From the NCBI RefSeq assembly GCF_019459305.1, contig NZ_JAIBES010000074.1:1-53326 (forward strand): a stretch of DNA of 53,326 nt, in the 5' to 3' direction. The DNA comes from Sphingopyxis sp. GTDB taxonomy: Bacteria > Pseudomonadota > Alphaproteobacteria > Sphingomonadales > Sphingomonadaceae. Shown in pieces: positions 8,796-16,564 of this stretch (positions are counted from its first letter, which is position 1; each line of letters opens with the position of its first letter). Below the pieces are notes generated by a model. It saw nothing but the letters and a program-made list of their open reading frames with translations. It was not told the origin of the DNA and searched no databases. A program made the position numbers and the translations under genes.

Positions 8796-9983
8796 ATGAC
8801 CGCCACCGATCCCGTCGTCTTTCTGTCCTATGCCCGCACCCCGATGGGCAGCATGCAGGGCAGCCTGTCCGACGCGAGCGCGACCGACCTCGGCGCGACA
8901 GCGGTCAAGGCAGCGGTCGAGCGTGCCGGTGTCAGCGGCGACGATATCGAGCGTATTTACATGGGCTGCGTTCTTCCCGCCGGCCTCGGCCAGGCACCTG
9001 CACGGCAGGCGGCGATCAAGGCCGGCCTGCCGAAGTCGGTGCAGGCAACCACCGTCAACAAGGTGTGCGGTTCGGGTATGCAGACGGTGATCATGGGCGC
9101 CGAAGCGCTCGCCGCGGGCAGCGTCGATTTGATCGTTGCTGGCGGCATGGAATCGATGACCAACGCGCCCTATTTACTCAAAAAGCATCGCGGTGGCGCG
9201 CGCATCGGTCACGACACCGCCTATGACCATATGTTCCTCGACGGGCTGGAAGATGCCTATGAGGCGGGCCGCGCGATGGGGACTTTTGCGCAGGATACTG
9301 CTGACGCCTATCAACTGAGCCGTCAGGCACAGGATGATTATACGCTGGCATCGCTGAGCCGCGCCAAGGCCGCCATCACCGATGGCGCTTTTGCCGCCGA
9401 AATCGCGCCGGTAACGATCGCGGGCCGCAAGGGCGACACCATTGTCGACACCGACGAAGCCCCCAGCAAGGCGATGCCCGACAAGATCCCGACGCTGAAG
9501 CCCGCCTTTGCCAAGGACGGCACGATCACGGCGGCGACCAGCAGCTCGATTTCGGACGGCGCCGCCGCCGTCGTGCTGACCCGCCAGTCGATAGCCGACG
9601 CCAAGGGCGCGAAGCCCGTCGCGCGCCTCGTCGCGCACGCCGCGCATGCGCAGGAACCAAAGGACTTCACTATCGCCCCGGTCGGCGCGATCAACAAGGT
9701 GCTGGCCAAGGCGGGTTGGACGATCGGCGACGTCGACCTGTTCGAAGTCAACGAAGCCTTTGCCTGCGTCGCGATGTTCGCGATGCACGACCTTGGCATT
9801 CCGCACGACAAGATCAACGTCCACGGCGGCGCCACCGCGCTCGGCCATCCAATCGGCGCCAGCGGCACCCGCATCATCACGACGCTGATCGCTGCGCTGC
9901 AACGTCACGGCAAGACGCGCGGTATTGCCAGCCTGTGTATCGGCGGCGGCGAAGCCACGGCGGTGGCGGTCGAGCTGATCTGA
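8796..9983 (+). CDS. Acetyl-CoA C-acetyltransferase (thiolase)
   Basis: The 395-residue thiolase condenses or cleaves acyl-CoA units (acetoacetyl-CoA with two acetyl-CoA). Catalytic residues are visible: the acyl-accepting cysteine C91 in NKVCGSGMQT, the histidine in HGGATALGHPIGASG, and the second cysteine in SLCIGGGEA near the C-terminus. NEAFA is also present. The biosynthetic type (PHB or mevalonate entry) is suggested by overall length and the NKVCGSGMQT motif, but degradation cannot be excluded. ATG at 8796 is chosen by family length. There is no accompanying reductase or phaC here. Confidence 0.93.
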   Translation: MTATDPVVFLSYARTPMGSMQGSLSDASATDLGATAVKAAVERAGVSGDDIERIYMGCVLPAGLGQAPARQAAIKAGLPKSVQATTVNKVCGSGMQTVIMGAEALAAGSVDLIVAGGMESMTNAPYLLKKHRGGARIGHDTAYDHMFLDGLEDAYEAGRAMGTFAQDTADAYQLSRQAQDDYTLASLSRAKAAITDGAFAAEIAPVTIAGRKGDTIVDTDEAPSKAMPDKIPTLKPAFAKDGTITAATSSSISDGAAAVVLTRQSIADAKGAKPVARLVAHAAHAQEPKDFTIAPVGAINKVLAKAGWTIGDVDLFEVNEAFACVAMFAMHDLGIPHDKINVHGGATALGHPIGASGTRIITTLIAALQRHGKTRGIASLCIGGGEATAVAVELI

Positions 9984-10004
9984 CCCGCTAATCGAAAAAG
10001 TTGC

Positions 10005-10030
10005 ACGGCGCCGTCGCAAGGCGGCGCCGT
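10005..10030 (+). terminator. Terminator hairpin after thiolase
   Basis: ACGGCGCCG (10005-10013) pairs with CGGCGCCGT (10022-10030), followed by TTCGTCGTTTCG. A second hairpin with the same stem sequence, AACGGCGC (10079-10086) and GCGCCGTT (10092-10099), follows. Confidence 0.65.
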
Positions 10031-10172
10031 TTCGTCGTTTCGTCGCGACAAATTGCGACACTAATGTCTTGAAAATAAACGGCGCATTCCGGCGCCGTTC
10101 AAATCGAATCGCCTAATCCGTCATTTGTCATCGGGCAGTCCCCTCCCCCTGACGGATTGAAAGGATAGACCA

Positions 10173-10643
10173 ATGAAGACCAAATTTCTTACCGCCGGGC
10201 TGATCGCGGCCCTGATGGTCCCGGGCGCGGCCGCGGCGCAGTCGCGCGGCGAAGTTCGTGAAAGCCGTCAGGACGTTCGCGAAGAGCAGCGCGAATTACG
10301 TCAGGCGCAGCGCTATGGCGACCGCAGCGATGTTCGCGAAGAACGCCGCGACGTCCGCGAGGCGCGTCAGGAGCTGCGCGAAGACAAGCGCGATTGGCGC
10401 CAGGATCGCCGCTATTCCGACTATCGCGCGCCGTTCCGTTACCAGCAGTTCCGCGTAGGTGCGACGCTCCGCTCGAACTATTACGCCCCGGCGTACCGTC
10501 CGAGCTACGACAGCCGATGGGGCGTGCCGCGCGCCGGTCGTAACCTGACCTATGTGCGTCACTACAACGACCTGCTGCTCGTGAACGCGCGGAACGGTCG
10601 GGTGGTGAAGGTGTACCGCAACCACTTCAACTGGCGCCGCTAA
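10173..10643 (+). CDS. RcnB-family periplasmic protein with Arg/Glu repeat region
   Basis: The 156-residue secreted protein has a clear signal peptide (to about residue 23, AAAAQS). Residues about 25-85 are a highly charged, repetitive stretch based on VRExRxxxRE units, predicted helical. The C-terminal part (YQQFRVGATLRSNYY ... RVVKVYRNHFNW) matches the RcnB fold known from a periplasmic nickel/cobalt homeostasis protein. Few cysteine or histidine ligands are seen, so a metal role is not supported by the sequence alone. A strong terminator follows. Confidence 0.75.
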   Translation: MKTKFLTAGLIAALMVPGAAAAQSRGEVRESRQDVREEQRELRQAQRYGDRSDVREERRDVREARQELREDKRDWRQDRRYSDYRAPFRYQQFRVGATLRSNYYAPAYRPSYDSRWGVPRAGRNLTYVRHYNDLLLVNARNGRVVKVYRNHFNWRR

Positions 10644-10669
10644 GCGCTGGCTGAGGCAAGGTAACCAAG

Positions 10670-10702
10670 AAGGGTCGATGGGAAACCATCGGCCCTTTTT
10701 TG
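10670..10702 (+). terminator. Strong Rho-independent terminator
   Basis: AAGGGTCGATGG, loop GAAA, CCATCGGCCCTT, then TTTTT. The 12-bp stem and T-tract make this the clearest terminator in the window, directly after the RcnB-like gene. Confidence 0.9.
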
Positions 10703-10777
10703 GTACGCCTATTGGGGGATTGTCGCCGTCTCACGATAAACCTAGCCTGCACGCATTCTGACCGGGGAGATCACGCC

Positions 10778-11170
10778 GTCAAAAACTTCGTCCTGCTCGC
10801 CGCTTTCGCCGCTTTGTCCGCCTGCTCGCAGCAAGCCGAGGAAACAAAGAAAACCGCCGCGGCTGCCGAAACCACCGCTGCCGCGGTACCAGCGAGCACC
10901 GGGACACCGCCGGGCGACTATGAGGTGAGGATGGCCGATGGCACCATCGCGTCGACCACGATCAATGCCGATGGAACTTATGTCGATACCGATCCCAAGG
11001 GTAAAGCCATCAAAGGCAAGCTAACGCACAAGGATGGTAAGGACTGCTTCGATCCCGATGGCGACGAAAGCGAAGCGTGCTGGAGCCTGTCCCCGACCGC
11101 CGCAGACGGCAGCTTTACGGCGACGGCGCCCGACGGAGCAGCGGTCACCGTCACGCCCAAGAAAAAATGA
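10778..11170 (+). CDS. Small lipoprotein without a canonical start codon
   Basis: The 130-residue frame encodes a lipoprotein signal KNFVLLAAFAALSAC (lipid-modified cysteine at about 16) followed by an Ala/Thr-rich linker and a small beta-rich domain with MADGTIASTTINADGTY and CFDPDGDESEACW, two cysteines that could pair. The natural start position is occupied by GTC at 10778, eight bases after GGGGAG (10763-10768), so spacing is ideal but the codon is not a standard start. A one-base change from GTG would explain it. Upstream in-frame alternatives lack a ribosome site and bury the signal peptide. Function unknown; many sphingomonads carry similar short lipoproteins. Confidence 0.65.
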   Translation, partial: VKNFVLLAAFAALSACSQQAEETKKTAAAAETTAAAVPASTGTPPGDYEVRMADGTIASTTINADGTYVDTDPKGKAIKGKLTHKDGKDCFDPDGDESEACWSLSPTAADGSFTATAPDGAAVTVTPKKK

Positions 11171-11200
11171 TACCGATGACCGGCGCTATCGGGGACGGCG

Positions 11201-11665
11201 TCAGTCGCCCCATATATGGTCGGTCTGGATCCAGCCGCTCCGGCCCTTGACGTTAAAGCGGCACCAGCCGTCGGCGCAATCGGTGATCCGCCCGACCACG
11301 CCAGGTTCGGCGCGGTAAGCGACGGCAGCCGATGCGCTGGCCGCTTCGCGCAGCGGTCGGATGTCGCCGGTGACGATCGCGGTGCGGGTGCGGCTGAGCA
11401 ATCGCGCCGCCATCCAGCCCTGCGTCCCGTCGGGATCCACGATCTTGCGCCACGTCTCATGGCGGGCGACGACCTTGACCGGCAAATCCTTGCGCCGATA
11501 TTCCCAGATCACCGGCACGTCGGGCGACGGCCCCTTGCGCATCCGCGCCTCATCGACGCTGATCGACGCCCAATAGGGCAGTTTGACGGGGTCGGATTGC
11601 GCGGCGGCCGGTCCCACGACGGCTGTCAGCGCGGCGGCTGCGAGTATCAGGCGGCTGGTCATCAT
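11201..11665 (-). CDS. Secreted SH3-like domain protein
   Basis: The 154-residue protein has a signal peptide ending around AAAQS (residue 23) and two bacterial SH3-like repeats. The first covers about 33-90 (ARMRKGPSPDVPVIWEY, GTQGWMAARLL) and the second about 95-150 (IRPLREAASASAAVAYRAE, GRSGWIQTDHIWG). Proteins of this type are periplasmic and often bind peptidoglycan or modulate amidases. Two cysteines in DCADGWCRF may form a disulfide. It converges on the lipoprotein gene with a 30-base gap. Confidence 0.85.
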   Translation of the reverse strand: MMTSRLILAAAALTAVVGPAAAQSDPVKLPYWASISVDEARMRKGPSPDVPVIWEYRRKDLPVKVVARHETWRKIVDPDGTQGWMAARLLSRTRTAIVTGDIRPLREAASASAAVAYRAEPGVVGRITDCADGWCRFNVKGRSGWIQTDHIWGD

Positions 11666-11799
11666 ATTGCCTTGTCAAAATCGGGTCGCCAATTCAACCG
11701 CTCGCCGCGCAAAAGGCTGCGTTCATCCCCAGACTTTTCGCGGTTCTTTACGCGCTAGCGCACTTGACCGCCGCGCCGCGGCGCGCTCTATCGGCGCCC

Positions 11800-12798
11800 A
11801 TGCCCGATTCATCCCGCCCGAAACGCCCACGCGTGATCGTCACCCGCCAGTTGATGCCGCATGTCGAAGCGCGCATGGCCGAATTGTTTGACGTCGCGCT
11901 CTCGGCCAATGATCAAGCCTTTACCAAGGACGAGTTGAAGGCTGCCGTGGCCGACTGCGACGTGTTCGTGCCGACGGTGACCGACGAGATCGATGCAGAG
12001 GTGCTGGCGGCGGCGGGCGAAAGGCTCAAACTGATCGCCAACTTCGGCGCCGGGTTCGACCATATCGACCTGGCAGCGGCGCGCGCAAAGGGCATCATGG
12101 TGTCGAACACCCCAGGCGTGTTCACCGAGGATACCGCCGACATGACGATGGCACTGATCCTGTCGGTGCCGCGGCGCCTCGCCGAGGGCGAGAAACTGAT
12201 GCGATCGGGCCAATGGGCCGGATGGGCGCCCAGCGCGATGTTGGGCCACCGGGTCGGCGGCAAATTGCTGGGCATCATCGGCATGGGGCGCATCGGGCTG
12301 GCGGTGGCGCGCCGCGCGCGCGCGTTCGGCCTGTCGATCCATTATCATAACCGTCGGCGCCTCCCCGAAGCGATCGAGGAGGAATTGGGCGCGAGCTATC
12401 ATGCCAGCGTCGACACCTTGCTGCGGATCAGCGACATCGTGACGCTCCACTGCCCGCACACCGCCGAAACGCATGAGTTGGTCAACGCAGCGCGCATCGG
12501 GTCGATGAAGCCAACGGCCTACCTCATCAACACCGCGCGCGGTGAGATCGTCGACGAAAAGGCGCTGATTGCGGCGCTCCAGACCGGGCGTATCGCGGGC
12601 GCCGGCCTCGATGTATATACCCACGAGCCCGCGGTCGACCCCGCGCTGCTCGCGCTCGATAATGTCGTGCTGCTCCCGCACCTGGGATCTGCAACCATCG
12701 AGGGCCGAGAGGCTTCGGGCGAAAAAGTCATCGCCAACATCCGCGCCTGGTGCGACGGCCATCGTCCGCAGGATCAGGTGCTGGAGGGTTGGGTTTAA
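11800..12798 (+). CDS. D-2-hydroxyacid dehydrogenase (glyoxylate/hydroxypyruvate reductase-like)
   Basis: The 332-residue NAD(P)-dependent reductase has the D-isomer 2-hydroxyacid dehydrogenase fold. The nucleotide-binding motif GIIGMGRIG lies near residue 157; the following RRR stretch (HYHNRRR) suggests NADP preference. Catalytic residues appear as Arg in NTARGEI (about 247), Glu in THEPAVD (about 276) and His in LLPHLGSAT (about 294). The family includes glyoxylate, hydroxypyruvate and other 2-keto acid reductases; the actual substrate is not fixed. ATG at 11800 is chosen because it fits the family N-terminus RPRVIVTRQL. Confidence 0.9.
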   Translation: MPDSSRPKRPRVIVTRQLMPHVEARMAELFDVALSANDQAFTKDELKAAVADCDVFVPTVTDEIDAEVLAAAGERLKLIANFGAGFDHIDLAAARAKGIMVSNTPGVFTEDTADMTMALILSVPRRLAEGEKLMRSGQWAGWAPSAMLGHRVGGKLLGIIGMGRIGLAVARRARAFGLSIHYHNRRRLPEAIEEELGASYHASVDTLLRISDIVTLHCPHTAETHELVNAARIGSMKPTAYLINTARGEIVDEKALIAALQTGRIAGAGLDVYTHEPAVDPALLALDNVVLLPHLGSATIEGREASGEKVIANIRAWCDGHRPQDQVLEGWV

Positions 12799-12896
12799 TA
12801 CCCCGTCGCCCGCGCCCAGGCGGGGGCCGTTGTCGGTTTACGCTGCTTTGCTGGGGCAAGGGCGCCTGCGGCCCCGCCTTCGCGGGGGCGATAGCA
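12799..12896. repeat. GC-rich palindromic intergenic repeat between convergent genes
   Basis: CCGTCGCCCGCGCCCAGGCG near the left end and GCCTTCGCGGGGGCGAT near the right end are diverged inverse complements, and internal GC-rich hairpins are present. It fills the space between the hydroxyacid dehydrogenase and the flavoprotein gene and probably serves as a bidirectional terminator. Related elements are at 22117-22203, 34226-34300 and 42509-42609. Confidence 0.6.
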
Positions 12897-12897
12897 A

Positions 12898-14301
12898 TCA
12901 ATCCCCCGTCAAGATCCGATCGACCAGCTGCTTCACCGTCGGGGTGAAGTTGTTCGAATAAAACGGGTCGGTCTTGAAGTTGAACGCGGCATGGCCCGCA
13001 AACATCAGATTTTGCTCAGGATCACCGCCGTGCGCGATGTCCTGCAGCGTCTTCTGGATGCAAAAGCTGCGCGGGTCGGCGAGGTAGCCGGTGGTGTAAT
13101 CGTCATGGTCCTTCCACGACGAAAAGCCGCAGTGCGACAGGCAGCCCATGCAATCGGTCTGATCCTTGCGGATCACCGCCTTGTCGGTTTCGGTGACAAA
13201 CACCACCGTGTTGTCGGGCGTCTTCAGCGCCTCGGTATAGCCTTCCGCCGCCCAGTCGCGCGCGCGGGCGCGGTCGTGGGGGGTGACCCAGAAATTCTTG
13301 CCCTTCACCCCGACGTCGAGCTGGACGATATGATCGCCCGCTTCCTGCTTCGAATAGGGAATCTGACGCTCCGAACGCGCTTCGAGATCGCGCAGGAAGG
13401 GCGTGCGCACCGCGCTCGAGTAAAAGCCCGTCGGCGAAAAGCGGTGGAGCAGCACATCGCCGTCGTCGAGGGTGCGGAGGCGGTCCTTCCACGCCTGGGG
13501 AATCGGGCTTTCTTCGGTCAGCAGCGGGCGGGTGCCGTACTGGAAAACGATCTGGCCGAGCTCGGGGTTGTCGATCCAGTTTTCCCAGTCGCGCAGATAC
13601 CAGACGCCGCCGGCCATCACGATCGGTACAGAGGCGGCAATCCCTTCCGCCGTCATGACGTCGCGCAGCGCTTTCACGCGCGGGTACGGGTCCTGCGGGA
13701 CCAGCGGGTCTTCGGCGTTCGACAGACCGTTGTGACCGCCGGCCAGCCAGGGATCTTCATACACGACCGCGCCCAGCAGGTGCGGCGCCTTATGATAGGC
13801 GCGCTTCCACAGCGCGCGAAAGGCGCGCGCCGAGCTGATGATCGGCAGGTACATGACATTGTGACGCTCAGCGATTTCGCTGAGCTTGTACGGCATCCCG
13901 GCACCGCAGGTGACCCCCGCGACCATGCCCTTGGTCCGGGCCAGCACGCCTTCTAAGATCTGCTGCGCGCCGCCCATTTCCCACAGGACGTTGATGTTGA
14001 TCGCGCCCTTGCCGCCCGACACCTCATAGGCGCGTTCGACCTGCGCGACGGCGCCCTCAATGCCATAGTGGATCAGTTCCTCGTGGCGTTCCTTGCGGGT
14101 CAGGGACTTGTAAACCTGCGGGACGATCTTGCCCTCGGCGTCATAGCTGTCGGCGTTCACCGCCGACACGGTGCCGATGCCGCCCGCCGCGGCCCAGGCG
14201 CCGCTCGACATATGGTTGGTCGCCGACACACCCTTGCCGCCCTCGACCAACGGCCAGACTTCACGTCCGCCGTAAAGGATGGGCTTCAATCCTTTGAACA
14301 T
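12898..14301 (-). CDS. Nitronate monooxygenase-like flavin protein with C-terminal cysteine cluster
   Basis: The 467-residue protein has the FMN-binding TIM barrel of the 2-nitropropane dioxygenase / nitronate monooxygenase family: GGIGTVSA near the N-terminus, GVTCGAGMP, and IVMAGGVWYLRDW with the glycine-rich phosphate loop. It is longer than simple family members (about 320-350); residues about 330-467 form an extra domain with C384, C387 and C391 (DCMGCLSHC) and C414 (SFC), a pattern that could hold zinc or an iron-sulfur cluster. The reaction is therefore uncertain and may be a reductase rather than nitronate oxidation. ATG at 14301 fits the MFKGLKPILYGG start. The extra-domain role is inferred, not known. 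Confidence 0.8.
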   Translation of the reverse strand: MFKGLKPILYGGREVWPLVEGGKGVSATNHMSSGAWAAAGGIGTVSAVNADSYDAEGKIVPQVYKSLTRKERHEELIHYGIEGAVAQVERAYEVSGGKGAININVLWEMGGAQQILEGVLARTKGMVAGVTCGAGMPYKLSEIAERHNVMYLPIISSARAFRALWKRAYHKAPHLLGAVVYEDPWLAGGHNGLSNAEDPLVPQDPYPRVKALRDVMTAEGIAASVPIVMAGGVWYLRDWENWIDNPELGQIVFQYGTRPLLTEESPIPQAWKDRLRTLDDGDVLLHRFSPTGFYSSAVRTPFLRDLEARSERQIPYSKQEAGDHIVQLDVGVKGKNFWVTPHDRARARDWAAEGYTEALKTPDNTVVFVTETDKAVIRKDQTDCMGCLSHCGFSSWKDHDDYTTGYLADPRSFCIQKTLQDIAHGGDPEQNLMFAGHAAFNFKTDPFYSNNFTPTVKQLVDRILTGD

Positions 14302-14403
14302 TCTAGATCTCTTTCTCTCCACCGGCCGTTCCCATTCCGGCCAGTCCCCATGCCGGTTCCGTAAGCGGAAGCGCGCGGCGAAAGTCAATGGTTCCGCGGC
14401 TGG

Positions 14404-15546
14404 TTAGCCCGCAAAGAGGCGGCGGCCTTTGAGCGCCCCACCATAGAGATTTTCATAGGCCGCGACCATCGCCGATTCGTCGAACCGCTCGGCAGCGACG
14501 CGCCGGTTCGCGGCGCCGATCCGCGCGCGCAGGTCGCCATCGGCCGTCAGCTCGGCCAATGCGGCGCGAAAGCGCGTTTCGTCGGCGGCGATAAAGTGCT
14601 GGTTGTCGGGTGCGACCATCGCAGCGACATCGCCCACATCAGGGCTCACTACAGGCAAGCCCGCCGCCATCGCCTCGATCACCGCAATCGGCGCCTGCTC
14701 GCTCTGCGACGACAGCGCGAGCAGGTGGAAATGGCCGATCCAGCGTGCCGGCTCGGTCATGAACCCCGGCATCACCAGTCGGTCGGCAATCTCGCACGCC
14801 GCCGCCTCTGCCGCGATTGCCGCGCGTTCCGGCCCTTCGCCGACGATGACCAGCCGGACATTGGTGGGCAAAGTTGCAACCGCACGGACGAGCCGCGGCA
14901 GATTCTTGACCTTGCGCAGCCCAGCAACGGTGCCGATCACGACCTCGCCTTCACGGCGTGCGAACCCCGGAATCGCGACCGATGGCTTGGCTTGATATGC
15001 CGAGGTGTCGATGCCGTTGCGGATCAGCACCGTGCGCCGCCGAGCGCGCCATTCGTCCGAGGCGATCCGCTCGAGGAGCGTCGACGGCACCACCAGCGCC
15101 TCGGCGGTCGGCAGCGCGAGGCGGCGAAAACCGTTGCGTTTCCAATTGCGCCGGACGCTTTCATCCTCGTTGAACCCATCCTCGTGATGGATTAGCGGCG
15201 GCAGGTCGCGAAACGGCGCAAAGACGCGGTGCGCCATCACCCCGTCCATCGATCCCCAATTAAAGCTGAGCACCAGGTCGAACTGCTGCATATAAGCAGA
15301 AAGATCGCGGTAACGCGCCAGCGCCGGCTTCCCGTGCAGCGGCGGCGCGTCGGCCGGAAACTCGACGTCGATAGCTGGACCGATCGCATCGCGCGCGCCC
15401 ATCGCATCAGGCACTGCCGACAAGACAGTGTGGCGGGCGCGTGGCCCCATCAGATTCATCAGCCGGACGGCGCGGGCTTCCTTGCCCCCCAGCGAAAAGC
15501 TGGAATGGAGGTGCAACAGGCGCGCAGGCGGTAAAACGCCGGTCAC
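14404..15546 (-). CDS. GT4-family glycosyltransferase
   Basis: The 380-residue cytoplasmic GT-B enzyme transfers a sugar from a nucleotide donor. The N-terminal domain has HSSFSLGGKEARA; the C-terminal donor domain has GTVAGLRKVKNLPRLVRA, VIVGEGPER and the EX7E-type region SEQAPIAVIEAMAAGLPVV. Acceptor unknown. The start is taken as GTG at 15546, whose GTGA overlaps the TGA stop of the upstream hydrolase, implying translational coupling; a longer ATG start at 15570 would overlap more. No other polysaccharide genes adjoin, so it may act on a lipid or small molecule. Confidence 0.88.
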   Translation of the reverse strand: MTGVLPPARLLHLHSSFSLGGKEARAVRLMNLMGPRARHTVLSAVPDAMGARDAIGPAIDVEFPADAPPLHGKPALARYRDLSAYMQQFDLVLSFNWGSMDGVMAHRVFAPFRDLPPLIHHEDGFNEDESVRRNWKRNGFRRLALPTAEALVVPSTLLERIASDEWRARRRTVLIRNGIDTSAYQAKPSVAIPGFARREGEVVIGTVAGLRKVKNLPRLVRAVATLPTNVRLVIVGEGPERAAIAAEAAACEIADRLVMPGFMTEPARWIGHFHLLALSSQSEQAPIAVIEAMAAGLPVVSPDVGDVAAMVAPDNQHFIAADETRFRAALAELTADGDLRARIGAANRRVAAERFDESAMVAAYENLYGGALKGRRLFAG

Positions 15547-16478
15547 GCGGTCGGCAGTTCTGCCAGCCACGCATCGATCGCCGCAACCGCTTCAGGCTCG
15601 TCGAGCGTCGGAGCGTGGCCGACGCCTTGCACCTCGATCAGCTTGGCATGCGGCAGTTCAGCAACCATCTTTTCACCCGCCGACCGCGCTAAAATGTCCG
15701 ACAGCTCGCCGCGCAGGATCAGCAGCGGAGCATTACGGAGCGCGCGATAGACCGGCCACATATCGAGCGCCGCTTCGCCGCCGGTCACGCGCAGCGGCGC
15801 CGCGATCTGCTTGTCATAATCGGTGACGATCCGGCCTTCGGGGGTCAGCCGGTGGGTACGCTTGGTCAGCCGCAGCCAGTCGTGGATGGCATAGTGCGGA
15901 TAGATCGCTCCGTTGAGTTCGGAAAAGGCGCGCGCCGCGTGCATCCACGTCGGCTGACTGCCGCCCGCGCCGATATAATCGCGGATCCGCTCAAGCCCGC
16001 TGGTCTGAAGCTCCGGCCCCACGTCGTTGAGCACCGCGCCGACCAGCCGCCCGGGCAGCGTCGTGGCCATCAACATCGACACCAGCCCGCCCAGCGACGT
16101 GCCGATCGTCGCAAAGCGATCGATCGCCATTTCATCAAGCAAGGCGGCGACATCCTGGACATAGGTCAGCGGAACATAGGTCATTGGATCCTTGGCATAG
16201 GCGCTCTCGCCCCGCCCGCGGAATTCGATGACGATCGTTGTGCGATGCTGCGCGACATGCGGCGCCAGCAGCTCGAAATCGCGCGCGTTGCGCGCAAGTC
16301 CCGGCATGCACAGCACCGGCGGCGCATGCTCGGTCCCGTCCGGCCCCGCATAGACGCGCGCATGCAGCCGCACACCATCGCCCGACCACCAATATTGGTC
16401 GGACCAGTCGCGGCGGCTGTCCTGTTTCGCTAAAATGGCGCGTTCCCCTTGTCGATGTGCGGACCTGTCTATCGCCAC
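15543..16478 (-). CDS. Alpha/beta hydrolase
   Basis: The protein (about 311 residues from GTG 16478) has the alpha/beta hydrolase fold. The nucleophile elbow is GTSLGGL (serine), the acid is probably Asp in GELSDIL, and the histidine is in GVGHAPTLDEP; LCMPGLARNARDFE forms the oxyanion loop. It resembles 3-oxoadipate enol-lactonase-type and other ester hydrolases, but no substrate is evident. The start is uncertain: conserved sequence begins at SDQYWWSGDGVRLHAR. GTG at 16478 is possible, while an AGGGGA lies about eight bases before an ATT at 16436. It is divergent from the AstD-like gene and coupled to the glycosyltransferase. Confidence 0.83.
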   Translation of the reverse strand: MAIDRSAHRQGERAILAKQDSRRDWSDQYWWSGDGVRLHARVYAGPDGTEHAPPVLCMPGLARNARDFELLAPHVAQHRTTIVIEFRGRGESAYAKDPMTYVPLTYVQDVAALLDEMAIDRFATIGTSLGGLVSMLMATTLPGRLVGAVLNDVGPELQTSGLERIRDYIGAGGSQPTWMHAARAFSELNGAIYPHYAIHDWLRLTKRTHRLTPEGRIVTDYDKQIAAPLRVTGGEAALDMWPVYRALRNAPLLILRGELSDILARSAGEKMVAELPHAKLIEVQGVGHAPTLDEPEAVAAIDAWLAELPTA

Positions 16479-16564
16479 CACGCCACAGGGTGCAAGCAAT
16501 CCGTCGCACCATGCCCCAGTGCAGGTTGCCGCCACCAGCTTTCGCCGATAAGACCGGGGCGACC

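Noticed and set aside
10255..10420. CRISPR-like short repeats in the RcnB-like gene
   Set aside because: They are codon-level repeats of a charged VRExR motif inside one reading frame, with no spacers.
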